64,000 nt of DNA from Halisarca cf. caerulea (Eukaryota > Porifera > Demospongiae > Chondrillida > Halisarcidae), in assembly GCA_963170055.1 (NCBI GenBank), contig CAUJGJ010000040.1, positions 2,995,301 through 3,059,300 of the forward strand, given 5' to 3'. The notes beneath the pieces are model-generated. The model did no database searches. It saw only the letters and a program-made list of their open reading frames with translations, and was not told where the DNA came from. The position numbers were made by a program, and so were the translations under genes. Of this stretch, positions 24,601 to 31,359 are shown in pieces. Numbering within the stretch: the stretch's first letter is position 1; every line of letters starts with the position of its first letter.

Positions 24601-25536
24601 TCTGGTAGGAGTGCTCAAAGGAGATGATAGGCAGACTTGAAAAGCAGCAAAATTATGGAATGAGGATCATTTTAGATCGGCCACCTCTCAGTTCCACTCA
24701 ACAGATTAGAGACAGACTTGAATGGACAACACTTGAGGAGCACAGAGAATACTTTCAGCTAGTGATGATGAACAGATGTATGAGAGGTGAAGCGCCATCT
24801 GAGTTGAGAAAGCTATTCAGTACTAATGAGGACACTAGAGTCCGATGTGCAGCCATCATAAGAGGAACAAAAAATCACTTTTTAAAACAAATACACACTG
24901 AGTATGGCCGCCGATCCTTCAGTTTTGCTGCATCAAAAGCATGGAATAACTTACCCCGACATATCAAAGAAATAGAGAATAAAGGTCGGCAAAGTGCACT
25001 CAGGCAAATTTTTGTAAGCCAAATTTTATCAAATCAATTAATTTATCTTTTAATTGTATATGTATTATGTCTGCATCACCTCCTCGTGTCACTGTCTTCT
25101 AATTGTAACCCTTTCTTTAAACTGTTGTGTAAATTATTACATATACATGTGTTCATGTTTAACCCTAGGTTATTTAGTATCTATGGTTTAACATATGTAT
25201 CGTCTTTTATTACCATCACTGTACTGTAACTTACATAGTTCCGTATAAATTGTCACAGTAGTTATTGTCTGTATTATATTATCATTTTTTCACAGGACTC
25301 TCCTTCATACCAGCCGTATGGTGCTGTGTAGATTTCCTCCTGTTTGAATATAATCACTGAACTGAACTGAATTGTCTACGCTAACGTTAACGTGAATCAA
25401 TTAACCTCACTAAACCGGGCCACTCCGTAATTATACTCTATAGACACAACGTACCTGGTGTAGGATTTGGATTCACAGTTCTTGCTCTTTTAGGATCAGG
25501 GGGATTCAGGAAGTTCGGATGCTGAGTAGTTTCCAT
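4383..25536 (-). CDS. CREBBP/EP300: CBP/p300-type histone acetyltransferase, 5' half (7 exons)
   Basis: Joined exons, minus strand: 25455-25536, 20512-21428, 12544-12817, 11321-11434, 5849-5927, 4585-4705, 4383-4443. Intron phases match at every join (1,0,1,1,2,0) and all splice sites are GT-AG. About 549 residues are covered. The N-terminus has PDPKRART, like PKRAK near the start of vertebrate CBP/p300. A Gln/Ser/Pro-rich stretch follows. TAZ1 spans about residues 367-455 and has all 12 zinc ligands: H383/C387/C399/C404, H413/C417/C423/C428, H437/C441/C446/C449. KIX spans about 472-549 (W473, LQGIYP, VGAYFKRIEEDFF, LADKYKQLQAEI). In the family, TAZ1 and KIX bind activation domains such as CREB and Myb in the nucleus. 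Bromodomain, HAT, ZZ and TAZ2 exons were not found and should lie below 4383 or outside the window. The TAZ1-KIX linker is unusually short. Identification is firm. Confidence 0.93.
4494..4572. repeat. (CA)n microsatellite in the KIX intron
   Basis: Nearly pure CA dinucleotide run that fills much of the 141 bp intron between CBP exons 6 and 7. Open frames across it are artefacts. Confidence 0.95.
4585..4705 (-). CDS. CREBBP/EP300: CBP/p300 exon 6, KIX core
   Basis: Acceptor gcgtttcacag|G, donor AGCAAG|gtgagt, phase 2 to 0, 40 codons. Encodes LQGIYPVQDYKSAY, then KVGAYFKRIEEDFFNTCRSK, aligned with KIX LVQAIFPTPDPAAL and NLVAYAKKVEGDMYESA. The 141 bp intron to exon 7 is largely a (CA)n microsatellite. 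Confidence 0.93.
4877..5618. mobile_element. Possible TIR element with a small ORF
   Basis: GTATAAAAAGGGGGGTGG at 4877 and its imperfect inverse (accaccccccctttttatac-like) at about 5598-5617 bound 740 bp within the CBP intron between exons 5 and 6. Only ~18 bp are inverted and no target duplication is obvious, so the boundaries are tentative. It holds the unidentified ORF at 5196-5471. Confidence 0.4.
5196..5471 (-). CDS. Unrecognised ORF inside the 4.9-5.6 kb element
   Basis: About 92 codons are open, without an internal ATG near the start. It begins AHKWYRTLPYLNLPKSHRND and includes GKGCPVKGYSLANGHTV and HAWRYLRWQNPETES. Composition is protein-like, with three Trp, many charged residues and no low complexity. 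I do not recognise the family. It may be a remnant of an element protein or a spurious frame; it does not join the CBP reading frame. Confidence 0.3.
5849..5927 (-). CDS. CREBBP/EP300: CBP/p300 exon 5, KIX helix 1
   Basis: A 79 bp exon between acceptor cctctgtag|AA and donor AGAAT|gtgaga. Reading phase 1 to phase 2 gives GEVPGRGDAWQNSVQ followed by REHFIKRM, where the Met codon is completed by the next exon. It aligns with KIX helix 1 (WHEHVTQDLRNHLVHKL): W473, V, R.H and the hydrophobic pattern F-I-x-x-M are kept. Both phases fit the neighbouring exons, which supports this very small exon. Confidence 0.85.
6441..7101. mobile_element. CAGGT-ended TIR element related to family A
   Basis: CAGGTGTAACATGTGCAC at the left pairs with GTGCACATGTCATACCTG at the right, and both ends carry the AAAACAAAATGACGCC-like or ACAAAACACCCCTC motif seen inside family A ends. 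About 660 bp and noncoding. Confidence 0.6.
7131..7450. mobile_element. Divergent family B copy
   Basis: Left end GCGATTCGAGTTAAAAAAACG and right end CTTCCGGTGAAAGTAAAAAC followed by AATATAGGGCCACC match the two ends of family B (19072-19385), but the middle differs and lacks the long central palindrome. About 320 bp. Confidence 0.5.
7450..9635. other. No gene seen in CBP intron 4
   Basis: AT-rich noncoding sequence. An ATGGCGGCC start context at 8020 opens only 18 codons before a stop. No recognisable exon, RNA gene or repeat terminus was found between the neighbouring element copies. Confidence 0.4.
9636..10394. mobile_element. Family A element, copy 1 (759 bp)
   Basis: Termini CAGGTGTGTTATGGC and GCCATAACATACCTG are inverted repeats. 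The body is nearly identical to the reverse complement of 38614-39373 over its whole length. The ends contain GCCATAAAACAAAATGGC. Noncoding; open frames are fortuitous. It sits in CBP intron 4. Confidence 0.88.
11321..11434 (-). CDS. CREBBP/EP300: CBP/p300 exon 4, end of TAZ1
   Basis: Acceptor gtccccttag|AC, donor AATG|gtgagt, phase 1 to 1. Encodes HCVSSRQIIMHWKQC and SPDCSICIPVKK, matching the TAZ1 C-terminus of vertebrates (HCASSRQIISHWKNC, CPVCLPLK). Ligands C428, H437, C441, C446 and C449 are present. The split codon gives Tyr425. Confidence 0.95.
11574..12498. mobile_element. Family C element, copy 3, interrupted by family B
   Basis: Left end ATACTTTTCACGTGAAAACTGGACG pairs with the inverted right end (ccagtttttcatgaaaagtaccctat), and the homology continues through GTCAAAC and GTCAATGG blocks. 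It lies wholly in the intron between CBP exons 3 and 4. A family B copy occupies 11879-12229, so B inserted later. Confidence 0.75.
11879..12229. mobile_element. Family B element, copy 1 (three-hairpin repeat)
   Basis: Left terminal hairpin AGGGGCTGCCGCGGGCAGCC; central ~50 bp palindrome at 12057-12107 around GCCAAATATGGC; right hairpin CAAGTGATTCGAGTGCG paired with its complement around GGGGCGGCAGCCCCC. Same structure, reversed, at 19072-19385. Noncoding. Confidence 0.85.
12544..12817 (-). CDS. CREBBP/EP300: CBP/p300 exon 3, first two TAZ1 zinc sites
   Basis: Acceptor catccattcag|AGC, donor TCCT|gtaagc, 91 codons plus one base. After a Ser-rich lead comes RLIQQQLILLLHANKC, then HICNLLYCRTMKDVLRHMMSC, a close match to TAZ1 of vertebrate CBP (LIQQQLVLLLHAHKC; CRTMKNVLNHM). 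It carries ligands H383, C387, C399, C404, H413, C417 and C423. A family C element ends only 46 bp past its donor. Confidence 0.95.
13000..15700. other. CBP intron 2 sequence without a recognised gene
   Basis: No family element is recognisable through most of this stretch. A poly-G/GA-rich run lies at about 14689-14712. A minus-strand open stretch at 14255-14480 after tgcag| is coding-like (DEFQKQVHDDKHELRINLNP, CSRKRKRR) but matches nothing known. Confidence 0.35.
15711..15800. repeat. (CA)n microsatellite
   Basis: About 90 bp of CA dinucleotides with one TA interruption, immediately left of family C copy 1. Open frames over it on both strands are artefacts. Confidence 0.95.
15826..16640. 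mobile_element. Family C element, copy 1 (815 bp)
   Basis: Starts TATGGTACTTTTCATAATAA and ends with the inverse (ttaagaaaagtaccgta), with subterminal GGACAATGAC / GTCATTGTCC. The whole element is similar to the reverse complement of 19539-20324. No transposase frame; nonautonomous DNA transposon. Confidence 0.82.
16870..17398. mobile_element. Family C-like element with TTCGTTCATTC array (529 bp)
   Basis: TATGGTACTTCCCATAGTAA at the left is inverted at the right (ttactatgggaagtaccgta). Internal flanks near both ends carry irregular repeats of TTCGTTCATTC / CGTTCACTC. Noncoding. Confidence 0.75.
17400..18373. other. No gene seen; partial family C end
   Basis: CBP intron 2. A solo C-type end is visible near 17940-17995 (GGTCAGTCACTCAACCGACAG then TTTATTAAGACAAGTACTG). 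Nothing else is recognised. Confidence 0.35.
18374..19443. mobile_element. Family C-like element carrying a nested family B copy
   Basis: TATGGTACTAATCTTTTAAA with AAGTTGCTAAATC at the left is inverted at the right (gatttagcaacttttaagtg, ttggtaccgta). Removing the B copy (19072-19385) leaves about 750 bp. Noncoding. Confidence 0.7.
19072..19385. mobile_element. Family B element, copy 2 (inverted)
   Basis: Reverse orientation relative to copy 1: opens CAAGTAATTCGAGTTAAAAA, has the central palindrome at about 19194-19245, and ends ACCGGAAGTCCAAATGAAAA and GGGCGGCAGCCCC. Very similar to copy 1. Confidence 0.85.
19539..20324. mobile_element. Family C element, copy 2 (786 bp, inverted)
   Basis: Starts TATGGTACTTTTCCTAACAA and ends TTATGAAGAGTACCATA. 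It aligns along its length with the reverse complement of copy 1, except that it contains the heptamer array at 19848-19998. Confidence 0.82.
19848..19998. repeat. 7 bp tandem array (CTACYTG)n, about 21 units
   Basis: Units CTACTTG and CTACCTG alternate irregularly. A 7 bp unit leaves every frame open, so the Leu/Pro/Cys-rich frames here are artefacts. The array is absent from the equivalent place in copy 1 of the same element (near 16120-16350). Confidence 0.95.
20512..21428 (-). CDS. CREBBP/EP300: CBP/p300 exon 2, Gln/Ser/Pro-rich region
   Basis: Acceptor tttgttttccag|CA, donor GAG|gtaagt; phase 1 in, phase 0 out, 305 codons. Low-complexity sequence with polyQ runs (HMQQQQR, PAQQQQHQPQH), a VSGGGGG run and many Ser/Thr/Asn residues, resembling the disordered segment between the N-terminus and TAZ1 in CBP. 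A (CA)n tract begins 45 bp upstream of the acceptor, so coding must start at this acceptor and not in the open frame that runs through the microsatellite. Confidence 0.88.
21473..21666. repeat. Long interrupted (CA)n microsatellite
   Basis: About 190 bp of CA dinucleotides with TACACACATGCACACA interruptions repeated twice, ending 45 bp before the CBP exon 2 acceptor on the minus strand. The CVCV-rich open frames are artefacts. Confidence 0.95.
21775..21885. repeat. Tandem duplication of a ~57 bp unit
   Basis: GCACTGTCACATGTTGCAGA through GTATCCGCTATATTGCTG occurs twice back to back without visible differences. Within CBP intron 1. Confidence 0.9.
21964..22821. mobile_element. Degenerate family A element
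   Basis: CAGGTAGGTTATGTTC at the left and GGACATAACATACCTG at the right are inverted. The interior keeps GGACATAACAGCCGTGGA and CCATTTTGTTTTATG, as in the other A copies, and an inverted pair AAAATCGAATCTTGC / GCAAGATTCGATTTT. About 860 bp, more diverged than the 9.6 and 38.6 kb copies. Confidence 0.6.
22974..23714. mobile_element. Family D-like element (CGTAGC termini)
   Basis: GTATACAGGGGCGTAGCTCC at the left and the inverse (cctggctacgcacctgagtat) at the right, with AAACCCCTTG and AAACCCCCTC inside each end. No coding frame. Short, imperfect terminal match, so boundaries are approximate. Confidence 0.45.
24240..25370 (+). pseudogene. 5'-truncated non-LTR retrotransposon (LINE), RT C-terminus
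   Basis: Two consecutive frames form one protein broken by TAG at 24606-24608. The first part reads KTQMMLVSMKHRESDLYG, VKSLGVYLDDSLKWHEQVN, LYNCMVLPHLDYCCLIW; the second EKQQNYGMRIILDRP, RGTKNHFLKQIHTEYGRRSF, AASKAWNNLPRHIKEIEN. This is the end of a Jockey/CR1-like reverse transcriptase plus its C-terminal tail, as in thousands of invertebrate copies. The catalytic YADD part is missing, so the copy is truncated at its 5' end. A 3' UTR follows and ends near 25370 in a short ACTGA repeat. It sits in intron 1 of CBP in antisense orientation. Confidence 0.88.
25455..25536 (-). CDS. CREBBP/EP300: CBP/p300 exon 1 (start codon)
   Basis: ATG at 25536-25534 opens 27 codons plus one base and ends at the donor CCAG|gtacgt. 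The peptide starts METTQHPNFLNPPDPKRART. The basic PKRA motif just after the start is the family's N-terminal signature and a likely nuclear localisation signal. Phase 1 matches exon 2. Intron 1, about 4 kb, holds a LINE and family A and D-like elements. Confidence 0.85.
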
Positions 25537-25771
25537 CTCTTCACTACAACCTAACGAAAGTTTTCACTTGAGATCAGTAGAGTTAAAATTTACGAAAGGA
25601 TCGGCTCAATGATGTATAAGATGATGGTAAAAAGGCCTCTATAACAGATGTACGAAGAAAAAATTCGACTTTGGCCGAATTTACAGCTGTATTGATCAGT
25701 ACAATTCTGAATTCCACAAAACCACCATCTTCTCAAGACGATAACTTCGCGGAGTTGAATGTAGTCTCGTT

Positions 25772-25841
25772 CCCAGCTTAGACCCAAACCCACTCGGCCT
25801 TTTCGGGGACTGACGTCACCGGGCGAGCGGGAATGGGTCTT
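25772..25841. repeat. Left ~70 bp inverted repeat of the 25.8-31.4 kb block
   Basis: Reads CAGCTTAGACCCAAACCCAC then GGGGACTGACGTCACCGGGC. It is the inverse of 31288-31359 with few mismatches. It contains the palindrome TGACGTCA (25811-25818), the consensus CRE for CREB/ATF proteins, about 280 bp upstream of the CBP start codon. Confidence 0.85.
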
Positions 25842-26224
25842 GCAAAACTACGTAATATTATAGATATACGTATAATATTATAGTTATAGACATATATACA
25901 TGTACACGTATATGGAATATAAGACATGTTATTAATAAAAATTAATGTTATCTATACTACAGGCAGTGGACTCAGTCTTACTTCTGGTTGCAGCCAAAGC
26001 TAAATAATATGTAAGTGTTCCTTGTGCCAATTAAGATGGTATTTGAAAGATTGAATACCATCTCCAATGATGTAAGTATATAGGGAATAGAGGCCACAAA
26101 CACTATACTTTCGTGGCAACAGGGAACTACTTAGCCGAGCAGTGGTTACCGGTAATGAATACAATCACATAGGAAAGCATAAAATTCTCACTCTTATGTA
26201 CATTATTTTCATTCCGTTGATTAG

Positions 26225-26736
26225 GAATCTGGTCTAGGGAGCTATGAGTACATCATAGTACCAATTGTTGAAGATGGACACTGGACACTAGTGGTAAGAG
26301 TAATATCAATATACATTCAGCATGACACACGTACATGTAACTCTAAAGTACATACGTACGTACGTAAATAATTTATGTACAAAAATGTGTAGATATATAC
26401 TGGACAAGAAGATAAAACGGATGTGCTTCGTGGATTCCATCTACTCGACAAAGATTCAATAACATGCTGATATTGTCAAGTAAGGTCCCAAATACAAATA
26501 TTCATGATCCTTGCAGCAGCTAACAAAAATAAGACTACATACGTAAGTACAACAAAAGCAAGTACCAGTATCTGACAACGTTTCTACAGGAAGCTATGCA
26601 CAGCAGCTTATAACGGAGGAGACACACAGTGAATGTGCGTACTTACATTATGTACACGTATGCAATAGGTGCAAATACTACACAGGATCTTCCTGAGCAG
26701 GAGGGAGTACATGACTGTGGAGTATTTCTAGTCATG
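26225..26736 (+). pseudogene. Ulp1/SENP-like (C48) cysteine protease remnant
   Basis: Exon 26225-26293 (acceptor ttgattag|, donor GTG|gtaaga) encodes YEYIIVPIVEDGHWTLV, the His-Trp motif of Ulp1 proteases. Sequence after 26390 reads LDKKIKRMCFVDSIYS, the strand with the family's catalytic Asp region, though its frame runs into a stop. Exon 26686-26736 (acceptor cacag|, donor ATG|gttagg) encodes DLPEQEGVHDCGVFLVM, with the Gln and catalytic Cys of the Q-x(n)-DCG motif. An upstream piece (FVATGNYLAEQWLP, 26.09-26.15 kb) may be the N-terminal part. Ulp1 domains occur in SUMO proteases and are also captured by several DNA transposon families. Confidence 0.65.
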
Positions 26737-27715
26737 GTTAGGGCCTAGATGACTGCCTAACTTGCAAAACCACATGTACTTTGCCTACGTACGTATACAT
26801 TTTAAACATAGTATGCTCTGTACACGGTGTGTGGCACAACAATAGACTTTACATCGGTCAGTCATTCTATTGGAATTTGCACATGCACAGACATCCATTG
26901 ATTTTCCATGCATTCTCCCTCGTTCCAATATTGGCAATATCCCATGCATCCCATACAATGCAGGTGGATATGGTGAAGATACGAGTTTGGCTTACTATCA
27001 TGCTAGTCAAGCACAAAGATGATCTGTGAGAACAAACACAGTTTCACACAGCAGATGTGTCACATAATTTCCAACTTGGTAACACAAATACGTATGTACG
27101 CTGAGCTCTCCCCAGGTATCTTAAGGTATATATGTCAGCCCAACATGCCTTCTTTCCTAAACTTAATACTACTGGTAGGAAAAACATTGAAATTCTATGT
27201 ATAGTACAAAACTGCATGCTAGTGCCCAAAACTGAAGCTGCTAGTAATTTGTGATATTGCCTGTATGTGTACGTATATGATGTACGTATGTATGTATGCA
27301 TGTATGTACTGTATGTACTTATTCAACATGCCTGAAATTAATTCTAGGGATCGAGAACACTGATGTACATACGTACATATATATACACATAAACAGATTG
27401 GTGCAGATGGTGAAAGACAGCAACAGCAGATTTCCTAGGCTGAAACAAAAGATGTACGTAAGTTGTGAAGTAATTACAGGGGTTTGTTTAATTTCAAATC
27501 ATATACGTACGTGCAATTAACAGCTTTGGAAAAGAATGCACACAAGAAGTGACTTCTGTTCAAATGGATGCACAAACAGAGCCAGTTCTTCTGTGAGTTC
27601 TTATATTCAAGCTAATACTAGGCAACTATGAATGTACGCATGCATGTACATGTGTACTTACATACGTACGTATGTACATATTATGTGCAAGATCCCTATG
27701 TGTTCTATAAACAGA

Positions 27716-28386
27716 TTGGAAAGTGACACATCAGAGAGCTCAGGAGATGAGGAAAAGACCTGGCCCTTAGATAGTAAGTGAAAGTCAATGTTTGGGTGTA
27801 TATATGTATGTACATGCAACAAGGTCATTGTTACAAAATGCTTGTGCCCATCTCAGGTGATAGAGTTTTAGCACGGGTTGACTATCGTCAGGCTCCCCAA
27901 CCTGACCCTGATGATGTCACAGGCTTTTATACTGGCCCCAAGGACTGGGTGGATGGAATGACAGAAGACATTTAAGGAAAAACTGAAGCCATGTCCACTG
28001 TTAGTTATATGAACAACATACATACGTATGTAGTATGCATGCAATGTACAACGTATTCTCATACTTCTGTTTACGAACACAGATTTCCATCATTTGATGC
28101 ACCTAGTATCCGAAAGATTCTCAGAGATGTGGAATCCAAAGTATGTATGTACATTTAAGTAAAATAATTCTACATCTATAAAATTCAGTATTTAATTTAT
28201 ATATATAAGTATGTACATACATACACACATGTAATTCATGAACAATGTACATACCTACATACTGGTTATGTAGGGTTTTTTCCAAAACAACTGGAATAAC
28301 AGCCATTTTCGTATCGCACTGAAGGACATTGGGTGGAGGACAATGGCATTAAGTGGGATGATTAAAAATGGACCAGTACGAGGACA
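27716..28386 (+). CDS. Exon-like fragments of the element protein
   Basis: Three or four pieces with splice-like borders: 27716-27774 (acidic, LESDTSESSGDEEKTWPLD), 27857-27975 (DRVLARVDYRQAPQPDPDDV, then a stop), 28082-28140 (SFDAPSIRKILRDVESK) and 28275-28389 (FRIALKDIGWRTMALSG). They lie between the Ulp1 and helicase parts on the same strand. I do not recognise domains; the acidic piece resembles linkers in transposon-borne proteins. Probably decayed. Confidence 0.35.
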
Positions 28387-29262
28387 ATTTGTACGTTGCA
28401 TATAACATAAGTTGCATTTTATGACAACATCACACTTTATATATATATTACACGTCAATCTTTTGTGCTTTATTTATCAAGAGGAAAGACATTCAGGCAT
28501 AACTGTTGCTATAGCCCTGCCAATGGTTGACTGGTCATGAAACAGGGCTGTTGGGTTGTCCGAGTGTGTCCTGTACCCTGAGGTATGTATATATGTAGGT
28601 AGATTTGACACAATAAAGGCAAAGTTTTGATACATACATCCCTTACCTCCCCAGGCCATGATGCTGGTCATCAGGGAGGTATCAAACTAGAGAACAAATA
28701 AAAATCTAAACATATACTGCTAAATAATCACTATATGTGAACGATAAGACTTGTAGGGCGTAACCATTATTCACAGCAACTTAGGAAAGAATATGTGTAA
28801 TTCTTATTGATGTTCATTTCAGTAGACAACATGTTTGCAAGATTGAGCATTAGGTATACTATAAGTACTGGTAACAAATCAAAGCATATGTACAATTAAA
28901 TCCTTTCCAATACAAAAGTAGAGTATCTTTAAGAACTTACCAGCTCATTAACAAAATTTGTCAGAGATCAAACAAAATTCTGTGCGAGGACAGACAAGGC
29001 ACAGGATTTAGGAGTATCTCTCAGTTCAAACTAACGACATATGTAGATATGGTGACACGTGTACGCTGCATGACCTATGATTCAGGTCACGTGCAAGTGT
29101 TCCTCGTTGTTCCGCTCCATTCCTCGTTTTAGTCAGTTCCACAAAACCTGGTGCAGTGTGGGCGGAGTCGGAATTTGACCTTGTTACATAAATTTAGAGG
29201 TGTGAATACAGCATTGTATAACAATAATATCGAGTGGACGTGAAATGACATGAAATTCTTGA

Positions 29263-29610
29263 GTGATTTCTTCTGCAGTTACATCGGCTTTTCAGCATCT
29301 GATCACATCGTACCAGCATCTGAAAGAAAAACAGGCTGAAGCAGTTAAAGCACTACTTGCTGGCAAGGAAGTCTTTGCTCAACTTCCTACTGGATATAAA
29401 ACAACCATCCTAGCACTGTTGCCGCGAGCGCTCACTTTCGATTTCCTGCACTCCAAACCGCTTGGGACATGTCAAGTGTTGTGCCTAACTCCACTGATAT
29501 CATTGATGGAGGACCAAGCTGACCGTTTGCAGCAGATGGGCTTGAGAGTATGCATGCTTCGCGGAGGGATGGATCACCAGGCCACACTTCAAAGCTTTGG
29601 CAAGGAGGAA
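29263..29610 (+). pseudogene. RecQ-like DNA helicase N-terminal fragment
   Basis: After acceptor ttcttctgcag| the frame reads LKEKQAEAVKALLAGKEVFA then LPTGYKTT (Walker A; RecQ usually has LPTGYGKS), CQVLCLTPLISLMEDQADRL (motif Ia) and RVCMLRGG. This is the start of the RecQ superfamily II helicase core. The DEAH box and later motifs are absent: the frame runs out near 29610, where a different frame belonging to the DUF6589-like protein begins. The Gly-Lys of Walker A is altered to Lys-Thr by an apparent codon loss. Truncated and fused by rearrangement, not a working helicase. Confidence 0.7.
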
Positions 29611-31149
29611 CAAGAACGAGGCGTACACAAAGGAAATGATTGGCATTATGCAGGAACTACACAAGTATGTGTCGATGGTTAAGGAGCAGGTTCATGTGTC
29701 CATACCCAATGAGGAACAGATTACTGTGAGTAGTACAAAGTGGCTCTGCAGTATGGTTGCAACTTGACTTTATACACTTGGATATTACAGGTTTAAGAGG
29801 TCAATGTGCACCCCATACTCCTCGGAGGCGATCAGATCCCTGTTGCAAGAACAAGGTCTGCCCAGTTGAGCATGAGTGAAGAACTGACTGCATGCTCTCG
29901 CCTATAGGGTCTTGTGCCAATATTCGAGAACTGGCACATGCACTAAACAAGCTCTCTTAATTTTGAGTTCAAACTGTACACAAACAACCATCAGCACAAG
30001 TAATTGTATGGTTGCTTTTAACATGACTTAATGCCACATACAGGGCACATTTGCAAGGATGTATAAGAACACGGACTCCACACCTGGCACACTTAAACAT
30101 CTACGCAACGTGACCAATCGCTCAGCAGTGGGACCCGAACCTGCAAAGAACATAAATGCCACTGAAGCCCTTATGGAGGATATTTTAGCTACCTATGTCA
30201 TCCGAATGGCACTAATAATCCTAGGGCTAACAGCTGAAGAGGGATACAAGGGAGAGCGGGATAGCCATGATGTGAAACGACTGACCAAAGAAGTAGTGGA
30301 TCGTTTAACATGCCTAACAGGAGTGCCACCCTAAGACAAGGTTCTTCAACACACACAAGTACGTACACAATGACACTCAAAACCACTATATCTATTGTCC
30401 AAGACTAACAGGTCAACTACATATCTGTATTCAACTCACTCCCAGGAGCTATGTACCCTATGCTTCCTTTGGTTCCATTACCGGGACGTTACAAGGGAGG
30501 GGGATGGTGCAAGATTTAAGAGGACTACTTCACTTCCACTTCATGTTATGAAGAACACAGGCCGCAAAACTATGCAAGGGAGCTAGTTCAATTTATCATT
30601 GAGGTAAATTACACCATTTCTGAAAGACTGCAGAAAGAGGCACTATACATGAGGACGGTGAACAACCATGGAAGACGAGGGAAAAACATAGCATGCAACC
30701 TTACAATGGAACACCACAACAGGTACAATGAATTAATGTAGTAATCACAAATAATAAAATATGAATCACTAGCCTTACTCTGTTTCTTCAGATAATTGAA
30801 GAACTTCATAGGAGACTGCGCCTCGAACATCTCCAGAAAGGAAACTATCCATCGCTGCAGTTGAGGTTTGTACAGCCTTTGTAACATGCGCAGGCAGTTT
30901 GGCAATGATGAGGACACACCCGAAGGGCGTCACCAAAGGCCAGACGACATCCAACAAGACATTAAAAAGGCAGTGAAGTCCCTGGAGGCAGACCTTTTCG
31001 AGGTCATCGGGCGCACAATCCATCCCCTGGCAAAGAAGACACCATTGCTGCCTAATTTGAAAGACTCAAAAGATGTCAGAGACTTTATTAAATACTTGGA
31101 GAACGTTGTTGGAGTAGCTGTTGTGGAGTCAACTCTTCCAGCTCCTTGA
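29600..31149 (+). pseudogene. DUF6589-like element protein, decayed
   Basis: Pieces in order: 29600-29727 (YTKEMIGIMQELHKYVSMV, donor ACT|gtgagt); 29793-29960 (VHPILLGGDQIPVARTRSAQ, then RL-stop-GLVPIFENWH, where relatives have RLEGLVP; a GAG to TAG change near 29906); 30045-30334 (GTLKHLRNVTNRSAVGPEP, NINATEALMEDILATYVIRM); 30410-30720 (FRYRDV-like frame, YARELVQFIIEVNYTISERL, VNNHGRRGKNIACNLTMEHH); 30792-30850 (IIEELHRRLRLEHLQKGN); and 30880-31149. The GGDQ...RARGAQ...RLEGL(I/V)P..E(D/N)WH and NTHGR.G.NI..DL..EH blocks are what I recall for DUF6589 proteins, multicopy in cnidarians, sponges and fungi. Several frame changes and stops make it a pseudogene. Confidence 0.6.
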
Positions 31150-31287
31150 GTGTGAAACACGTGTACTTAGGTTATTGTGTAATTAATAGCCGCTAATAAA
31201 TCAAAGCGCTATTGCGACATTAATCAACTTTCCGGCACCGTCGGGGTCAACCCAGGACAAGCATCCTTACCAGTGATGAGTTGCGCC

Positions 31288-31359
31288 AGACCCTTTCCCG
31301 CTCGCCCGGTGACGTCAGTCCCCAAAAATGGCCGAGCGGGTTTGGGTCTGAGCTATGCC
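31288..31359. repeat. Right ~70 bp inverted repeat of the block
   Basis: Reads CCCGCTCGCCCGGTGACGTC then GAGCGGGTTTGGGTCTGAGC, the inverse of 25772-25841. It also contains TGACGTCA (31310-31317). A similar end (GAGTTTGGGTGTGAGCTAAA followed by CCAGACTAAC) occurs at 61348-61380. Confidence 0.85.

Larger units (their letters stand above)
25772..31359. mobile_element. 5.6 kb TIR-bounded block with Ulp1, RecQ and DUF6589 remnants
   Basis: Two ~70 bp inverted repeats (25772-25841, 31288-31359) bracket plus-strand coding remnants: a C48/Ulp1-like protease (26.2-26.7 kb), short exon-like pieces (27.7-28.4 kb), a RecQ-type helicase fragment (29.26-29.6 kb) and a DUF6589-like protein (29.6-31.1 kb). 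Many internal stretches are TACGTA-rich noncoding DNA. Coding content plus long terminal inverted repeats suggest a decayed large DNA transposon. No target duplication could be confirmed. Alternatively, two copies of a short repeat flank an unrelated gene by chance. Confidence 0.55.
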
